Assembly (NCBI GenBank): GCA_943788505.1
Contig: CALSQR010000001.1
Location: forward strand, 310,001 to 374,000
DNA from: an uncultured bacterium
GTDB lineage: Bacteria; Bacteroidota; Rhodothermia; Rhodothermales; UBA10348
Reading direction: 5' to 3'
Length of the DNA stretch: 64,000 bases
A program made the translations under genes and the position numbers. Positions 58,116 to 64,000 of this stretch are shown here, in pieces (the first letter of the stretch is position 1; each line of letters starts with the position of its first letter). The notes beneath the pieces were generated by a model that saw only the letters and a list, made by a program, of their open reading frames with translations, was not told the DNA's origin and did no database searches.

Positions 58116-59012
58116 TCAGTTTATCATTGATGTATAATCGGAAAGGTGAGCCGGATCTGCCTTTGATAGATCATCAAAGGCCTGCGAGGCCTCTTGGCTA
58201 CCTTGGAATACCCCTACGATTTCTTTGTATTTCGCCGAATAGAACTGATCCAGGTAGTACGCACGAGTGACGTCTTCCCTCAAAGTGGCTAGATCGCGGA
58301 CGATCGAAAGCATTACTTGTCGGGCATCGTCCGTATTTTCGATAAAGTTGTCCAGGCAACTGTAGTGATAATCGAAATACGCAGTTCTAAGAACAGAGAA
58401 TCTCGGGTCCATGACGTTTGAAATTAATTCTCCTCTACTCTGATCCCCACCAAGCGAACTCCACCCAACGGCACCTGTGTTTTGCGCCGTTAAGGCTATA
58501 GTACGTGCTTTTTCGAAATGTGGTTGACCACCCAGCTCATCAAAAGTATCGTAATCAAATCCCAGCATCATGTAGGCGTAATAATTCAGTACTGATGTGA
58601 TAGGGTCATACTTATCTGGTTGGAAGATTAGCGGCGTACCTTGCGAATATTCAAACTGCCAATCCTCGTCACTGATTGTCAGGACCTGTGTCCTTTGAGC
58701 TGAGCCGTAGATGGGCCTTGTGGAACTGAGCACCAAGCGGGCCCTAAACTGAGTAAGGGTAATTGCTTCGGTGAACGCTATCTGCATGGAGCAATTAATG
58801 CGCTCCTCTTCCTCAAAGCGATCATCAGTCCACCGACGCATGTTAATGTATTCAACTGTGCGCTGTTCTAATTCATCCAAGAAAGTGTAATCAGAACCGG
58901 ACAACTGCCGGTAATCGACTTGTACAGAACAATTTAATTCTTGTGCCTGCGTTGGCAGGACAAGCAGTAGAGCAATTGATACTAGGGCTAGTAGTGACCA
59001 GAGTCTGAGCAT
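58116..59012 (-). CDS. DUF4835 / PorD-like family protein
   Basis: QELNCSVQVDYRQLSGSDYTFLDELEQRTVEYINMRRWTDDRFEEEERINCSMQI; signal peptide. Confidence 0.75.
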   Translation of the reverse strand: MLRLWSLLALVSIALLLVLPTQAQELNCSVQVDYRQLSGSDYTFLDELEQRTVEYINMRRWTDDRFEEEERINCSMQIAFTEAITLTQFRARLVLSSTRPIYGSAQRTQVLTISDEDWQFEYSQGTPLIFQPDKYDPITSVLNYYAYMMLGFDYDTFDELGGQPHFEKARTIALTAQNTGAVGWSSLGGDQSRGELISNVMDPRFSVLRTAYFDYHYSCLDNFIENTDDARQVMLSIVRDLATLREDVTRAYYLDQFYSAKYKEIVGVFQGSQEASQAFDDLSKADPAHLSDYTSMIN

Positions 59013-59119
59013 AGTGCGTGATTTCCTCGTTGCATTGGTCGGGTGAACACGCCAATCGCGGTTACGGTTTCCTCATTTGCGGGTCGATGGTGCGAACCGA
59101 AGCCATTCCGTGACCAACT

Positions 59120-61036
59120 GTGTTTCAAGGCTATTCACCAGCATACCTGAGGCTAAAGATGTCCTCGCTGAGGAAAGTGCGATGCACGTTTCTGTCGTAT
59201 GGGCAGGTTAAACGCTTCATGTTTTCGTATCTGGTCATTTGGATATGCATACCCAGTCTCGCCATCGCAAAGAAGCATGCTGATGAACAGGATCAGGCTC
59301 GGTCGGATACCTTGGACTTCTACGTTGACCCGGAAGATGCAAAGACGTGGGTTGAGGCCAACGAATCTGCCTGGCTTGGCCAATTTACTGGAATACTTGT
59401 TTCACGTTGGAAATGGTCGTCTAACGATGGCTCGTCCTCAGCGCCGGGCGGACCTTTTGCGGTGCGCACGCAACTGCGAGTCGCCACTGAAGATGGTGTC
59501 ACCCTCGAATTATCGATGTCCAAAGATGCCTTTGAACCTTGGGGCACGGGAGGCCGAGTACCATGGAAAGGCCCGGAATTGATCCGCGGCTTTCTTAGCG
59601 GAGAGCTCAGGAAATGGCACTTCGTGGGCGGATATTTCAAAAGCACTCAAGGGTATCGCTTGACTAGTGGACCTCGCGCGTACTCCTCGATTTCGCGAAC
59701 AAATCCGTTAGCTATGCCTGCATCTGGGATGAAAATGAAGGGCTACTCTGGGACCGGACATGGACCAGTTCGCTTCGGCGTTGCAGCGGTGCGTGAGATT
59801 GGCCCCATCAGACTTCATGGCTGGTGGAGTCGATCGAAAACCACGGCTAGGCTTGAAGGCTTCGCTCTCTTTGACGGCTCCACAGTGCGACAGCTGGTTG
59901 TCGACGTTTCCAGCACCTCTGCATTCACTAGCGCCAAGAGCCTGCTGAGACGCCGTCAACTCCGGCTACAAGCCACCGGTGCAGCTATTGACATGCGAAC
60001 CAAGCGATATGTTGGCTCTCTTCTAGTCGAGTCGATAACGGCTCGAGCCGGCCCAGATCTAGATCCGGCACCTGCCCTACTTTCACAGCCTTACGTACTG
60101 ACAGGCTGGTTTAACCAATTTCGATTTCGAAGCGTACACTTTTCTACAGAATCGGCGTTTCTGGGAAAAAGACTAACTGCTTGGCGTTCAGCTATTCGAA
60201 CAACTCAACCGCGTAAAATGCCAAGTGCTTTAATAGATGTTTACCACAGGAGCTCTTCGCAAACTAGTCCATTTTCATTGCGACCTGCCTTCAAGACGAC
60301 GGCTGATAAAGAGACGTCCGTAATCAGTGCCCTATCATGGCGCCCCTGGCGGAGTGCTAGTGCTAAACATTTCGAGAACCCTTGGCCTCTATGTAATTCG
60401 ACTGACGAAGGTGCCTACCAGTCCAAAACGAGAAATGGAGGACTGCCTAAACTCACTGCAGGTATCCAGTGGCGTGCGCATACGTTTCAGGATGGGGAGG
60501 AATCAAGAAATGACATCAGAGCTTTTGTATCGGCCATCTGGGCGCCTGCTTCATCGAACTGGATTCGTGCAACCATAAAGAGAGCTGTGAGATCTGATCG
60601 TGAGATGAGCCAGCTGTATCAGACGTTTCAGAACCGCCTTTTTATGCTCAACGTGCGACATAAGATCACGCCAACCTGGGATGCAGATCTACACCTACAA
60701 ATAGGCGCTGAGTCGGAACGTAGAATCTCAGGACGTTCTTTACGAAAAGGTCTAGTTATCTTGGGTTTGCGACGATCCCGACAGGTCTGGAGCAGTCGTT
60801 TATGGCACGCTCATGCAGTGGGACACAATGAAACGACCGTCTTCTATGCTAGCATACCAACCGTGAAAGGTGGTTTTCCATTACTGGCGATGGCTGCGCC
60901 TGCCTCACGATCTGTCATGAAAATTGCTTTGACGCACGAAAGGTGGATTTTCGAAGCCTTGGTTCAGCGTATCTGGCCTACCTTTCAGCGTGAGACAGAA
61001 CACCGCCTATCTTGGCAAGTTACGCGAATTTGGTAG
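59120..61036 (+). CDS. Putative outer-membrane beta-barrel protein, uncharacterised
   Basis: Signal-like MFSYLVIWICIPSLAIA; alternating pattern; GYFKSTQGYRLTSGPRAY..RTNPLAMPASGMKMKGYSGTGHGPVRFGVAAVREIGPIRLHGWWSRSK. Confidence 0.5.
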   Translation: MFQGYSPAYLRLKMSSLRKVRCTFLSYGQVKRFMFSYLVIWICIPSLAIAKKHADEQDQARSDTLDFYVDPEDAKTWVEANESAWLGQFTGILVSRWKWSSNDGSSSAPGGPFAVRTQLRVATEDGVTLELSMSKDAFEPWGTGGRVPWKGPELIRGFLSGELRKWHFVGGYFKSTQGYRLTSGPRAYSSISRTNPLAMPASGMKMKGYSGTGHGPVRFGVAAVREIGPIRLHGWWSRSKTTARLEGFALFDGSTVRQLVVDVSSTSAFTSAKSLLRRRQLRLQATGAAIDMRTKRYVGSLLVESITARAGPDLDPAPALLSQPYVLTGWFNQFRFRSVHFSTESAFLGKRLTAWRSAIRTTQPRKMPSALIDVYHRSSSQTSPFSLRPAFKTTADKETSVISALSWRPWRSASAKHFENPWPLCNSTDEGAYQSKTRNGGLPKLTAGIQWRAHTFQDGEESRNDIRAFVSAIWAPASSNWIRATIKRAVRSDREMSQLYQTFQNRLFMLNVRHKITPTWDADLHLQIGAESERRISGRSLRKGLVILGLRRSRQVWSSRLWHAHAVGHNETTVFYASIPTVKGGFPLLAMAAPASRSVMKIALTHERWIFEALVQRIWPTFQRETEHRLSWQVTRIW

Positions 61037-61159
61037 GATGAGATCTGTTTACCTCAAGCGCATGCTCGCCTAACAAAGTTGCTGTTCCGGTGCGACAAAC
61101 AATCCCTGGATTGCTAGCTGCGTTGCGTTGAAAGCAGTGACCGTATCAAGAAAGGGTTT

Positions 61160-61186
61160 AGTGATCGATTCACAGAATCAATCACT
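61160..61186. terminator. Hairpin at the 3' end of the BlaI-like gene, possible weak terminator
   Basis: AGTGATCGATT CACAG AATCAATCACT, 11-bp stem with one wobble. Confidence 0.35.
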
Positions 61187-61580
61187 CGCCAGATTTTCGG
61201 CGATCACGAATCATAACTTCCAAGCGAGAAAGCTCGTCCTGGTCTAGGCTAGGCTCAGAAGCGTCTAACAGCGCCGTTATGGCGTCCGATACCGATCCGT
61301 GGAAAAACGTCGAAAGTGTATGCTTTATAGCGTGTTTACTCGCTTCTTTTCTAGGTACACTTGGAGAATAGATAAATCTCGGACCAGATTTCTCGTGCGT
61401 GACCTGCCCCTTCTGCTCGAGAATCCGTAGCAAAGCCCGTACAGCAGAGTATCCTGGACCATCAGACAGGCGATCCATCACGTCTGCTACGGTGGATGCA
61501 CCCCGCAAATACAGGATATCCATAATCTGCCGTTCTCGACGACTTAGATTCCTACTAGGTGAAGGTGTTGAAGGCGACAT
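61182..61580 (-). CDS. BlaI/MecI/CopY family transcriptional regulator
   Basis: LSRRERQIMDILYLRGASTVADVMDRLSDGPGYSAVRALLRILEQKGQVTHEKSGPRFIYSP. Confidence 0.9.
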   Translation of the reverse strand: MSPSTPSPSRNLSRRERQIMDILYLRGASTVADVMDRLSDGPGYSAVRALLRILEQKGQVTHEKSGPRFIYSPSVPRKEASKHAIKHTLSTFFHGSVSDAITALLDASEPSLDQDELSRLEVMIRDRRKSGE

Positions 61581-61647
61581 AAAAAGGCTTGTGCTAACTA
61601 TTTAACAGAGATACACCCACATTACCTGAAGACATACAGTTTACCCA

Positions 61648-64000
61648 TCAATATTCTTCGACGACATCCCAGATGCCTTGCCACTGCTTCACCCCCGTAC
61701 GGTATGCAACCACATAGGACAAGTTGAAATCGAAGAAGTGCAAGAATCGAAGTTTCATCCCTGCACCAAATGAATAGCTGGAGTAGCGCTCGGCGGCATC
61801 AGACGAGCGCTGTACCGAATCAGCACCCGCAGTTAGATACAAGGCACGGATGTAACCAGGAAGCGTTAGCCAGCCATTATCTGGAAACAAAAGTGGTTGA
61901 GTAACCTGCAGTCCGTAACGGACATAATTGTCCGCCAATAATTGGGCGCTATCCCAACCGGGTGGTTTGAAAAACGTCAGTCCAAAAATTGAAGGATTGT
62001 TTTGTTTAAGCATCCCGGCGTTCAGGCGAATCGATGTATTCGTCCCGCGCAATAAGGGCACATACCAATTGACAAAACCAATCCAGCCCTTGCGTCTCTC
62101 ACCGATGTCGCGGCTCGCTTCCCAATCGCCAAACCAACTGATACTTTGACCGGAAGTAGGCTTTATATCTCTTGGATTGCGAAGTAACCTCCTGCCATAA
62201 AACACCGAGGGCGACAAGGACACGTACGACCTCGATTGTTGTAGTTCATTGAAATCGTCATCTAAAAACCGATCAGACCGGTAACTGATGGAGAGTTGAG
62301 AGATGAGACTTGTCCTGTCTACATTCTGTTCGATCGTAACAGGCAATTGAACATATGCCGACATCGCAACACGATCACGAATAACTCGAGTAACCCCCTC
62401 CTGTCCGCCTATTACAGCGTCAACAGTACTCGGTCGTCGCTCTACAGAAACGCCGGGGCGAATTGGTAGGGCAGCTGTCTGAAACCCAAATTCGCCCCAA
62501 AGATGGTTTTTCTGAATGATCCCTTCCCCGTACCAAACATGTCGCTGCAAGGGGTCAGTGCCCTGAGCGGCGACCCCAATCCCGAAGCCCGATCGAGCGT
62601 CATCTTCATTTTCTCTCGGACTATCTAGATACAATGTTGGATATATCATTCGAGGCGAGAGGTACTTCCAAGACCGATACCGACGTGAAGTAGCAAACGC
62701 GTCATTGGATGACAGCTTATCATCTGACGAACCCAAAGCCGTTGTTTCCCAATCGATTGACCATGTTGCGTTAGCCAAATCTCTGTTGATCTCTTCGACC
62801 CATGGCCCAAAAACGGAGGCGATTTTTAGGTCAAACTGCTCCCTACCATACTCCACGAATGTTACTCTGCTACCATCAGGACTAACATGTCCTTCCATAG
62901 CGGCATATAGCACATTTGTTACCCGTTGGATTCGTTCAGTCTGAGCATCGAGCACATAGACGTTTAATATCCCGGTTCTATCTGAGGTGAACGACAGGTA
63001 CCTACCCGATGCGCTCCAGGATGCGTCATATATGGTACTTCCTTCAAAGCCAACCCATGGTCGAATCGTCCATTCATCATCCGCCGTATCAATCAGAAAA
63101 AGAGCCTGATGATTACCAATCTTAGCAATTACAGCTAGAGAATCGGATAACGGCCTCGGAGCCAGTGAAACAAATTCGACAGCGGGATAGCTTAAAAGCA
63201 CCTCAGCTTCATCTCTGTGTCCAAACACCACTAACTCTCTGTACGGACCATCAGAACGAAGACCAATCGTACGACCATCGGACAAACGTACAGGGTTGAA
63301 AACACCTTGCGACCCCGGTAAGCGCCGCTCCTTACCCGTACTTGGATCCAACTCCCATGATGACACCTTCCTGATCTGAGCAGACAACGGATGCTCTTCA
63401 TACCGGGAGTACAATATCTGTCCACTGGCCGATATAGAATAAACAGCATCATCCGATATCTCATTGCGTGTCAGGCGAGTACGACTCCCGTCTTCAGACG
63501 TTACGTGGAAGCCTCGCGCAAGATCGTAGCCTAAATCAAACGAAAGTACCTCAGTTTCTGAAATCCAATAGGGTCTGCGGTGTGTACGCCCTACATGGGC
63601 ATCCAACGTTAGCGAGGGGAATATCGGGCCGAGAGAGGCAACAAGAGCATTTTCTCGTACCTGAAACCACTGCCTAAAACGCTCCTCGATTAAAGCCGGT
63701 GACTCTCCAGTAGCGTGTCGCAGATTAAACCCAAAGCCAGAAATCGGTAATTGCTGCTGCCACTTTAAGGTACTTGTTACTGCATCTCGCCCATACGTGG
63801 TGACGAAAAACTGTGTGAACAAGGCCCCTCCTTTATAGAATCGATCAAAGGGTCGGGTGTAGGAAGGCGCTTCGAGAAGCTGTGTCAACGACCAATCTGC
63901 CTCTTGAATTCCCGCACGGGCCTGCATCAGGAAATAAGGATGATTTAAACGTCCTGCCCCCTTCGGAACCTGACTCTCCCTAAATACAGCCAGTCCCTCG
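61648..64000 (-). CDS. Partial: C-terminal part of a peptidase-like protein with TolB/PD40-type propeller and C-terminal outer-membrane barrel (start beyond window)
   Basis: Frame stays open to 64000 (EGLAVFRESQVPKGAGRLNHPYFL upstream of M63927); SASGRYLSFTSDRTGILNVYVLDAQT, VSPDGSRVTFVEYG repeats; barrel-like C-terminus. Confidence 0.7.
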   Translation of the reverse strand, partial: EGLAVFRESQVPKGAGRLNHPYFLMQARAGIQEADWSLTQLLEAPSYTRPFDRFYKGGALFTQFFVTTYGRDAVTSTLKWQQQLPISGFGFNLRHATGESPALIEERFRQWFQVRENALVASLGPIFPSLTLDAHVGRTHRRPYWISETEVLSFDLGYDLARGFHVTSEDGSRTRLTRNEISDDAVYSISASGQILYSRYEEHPLSAQIRKVSSWELDPSTGKERRLPGSQGVFNPVRLSDGRTIGLRSDGPYRELVVFGHRDEAEVLLSYPAVEFVSLAPRPLSDSLAVIAKIGNHQALFLIDTADDEWTIRPWVGFEGSTIYDASWSASGRYLSFTSDRTGILNVYVLDAQTERIQRVTNVLYAAMEGHVSPDGSRVTFVEYGREQFDLKIASVFGPWVEEINRDLANATWSIDWETTALGSSDDKLSSNDAFATSRRYRSWKYLSPRMIYPTLYLDSPRENEDDARSGFGIGVAAQGTDPLQRHVWYGEGIIQKNHLWGEFGFQTAALPIRPGVSVERRPSTVDAVIGGQEGVTRVIRDRVAMSAYVQLPVTIEQNVDRTSLISQLSISYRSDRFLDDDFNELQQSRSYVSLSPSVFYGRRLLRNPRDIKPTSGQSISWFGDWEASRDIGERRKGWIGFVNWYVPLLRGTNTSIRLNAGMLKQNNPSIFGLTFFKPPGWDSAQLLADNYVRYGLQVTQPLLFPDNGWLTLPGYIRALYLTAGADSVQRSSDAAERYSSYSFGAGMKLRFLHFFDFNLSYVVAYRTGVKQWQGIWDVVEEY

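Noticed and set aside
61160-61186. Palindrome at the BlaI 3' end as a BlaI operator
   Set aside because: It lies at the 3' end of the gene overlapping the stop codon, so a transcript-end hairpin is more plausible.
1-64000. CRISPR array, rRNA operon, IS element or prophage
   Set aside because: No regularly spaced repeats, rRNA segments, transposase or phage structural ORFs were seen; the only recombinase is the Xer-like gene.

Overview
This 64 kb window looks like a bacterial chromosomal segment, not a phage, plasmid or obvious island. Family content (FxsA, S46 peptidase, DUF4835/PorD-like, FecI/FecR/TonB receptor, Lrp regulator, three-gene pntAA/AB/B) suggests a Bacteroidota/Rhodothermota-type organism; this is inference. 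About 48 plausible genes are present, mostly on the minus strand: miaA, a Xer-type tyrosine recombinase, type IIA topoisomerase B and A subunits, gpsA-plsY, purM, lepB, lepA, lspA, dksA-like, ileS, punA, DivIVA-like, YggS, an ABC/FtsX exporter, pntAA/AB/B, serC-serA-DUF1015, an S46 peptidase, tRNA-fMet and tRNA-Leu(TAG). No rRNA, CRISPR array, IS element or prophage was recognised. The most notable item is the recombinase locus. An 11-6-11 palindromic dif-like site (ATGTAACATAA-GGTTAA-TTACGTTACAT, arms 10/11 symmetrical) lies 1 bp upstream of the xer start codon. The gene itself carries a +1 shift that moves the catalytic-Tyr tail (SPLTTTSRYSHARPDDSSGKYLDV) into another frame. Other notable items are: a similar +1 shift splitting the topoisomerase A subunit; a glycosyltransferase-like gene broken by an A AAA AAC site plus an in-frame TAG; a coupled M14 peptidase / LuxE-like / enoyl-CoA hydratase / unknown cassette; an uncharacterised protein with a possible YjbQ (UPF0047)-like N-terminus; a tandemly repeated acidic tail on a DivIVA protein; three short tandem duplications at gene ends; and a palindrome in the Lrp/PLP-enzyme divergent promoter. 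All calls come from reading the sequence and supplied ORFs; no database search was possible.
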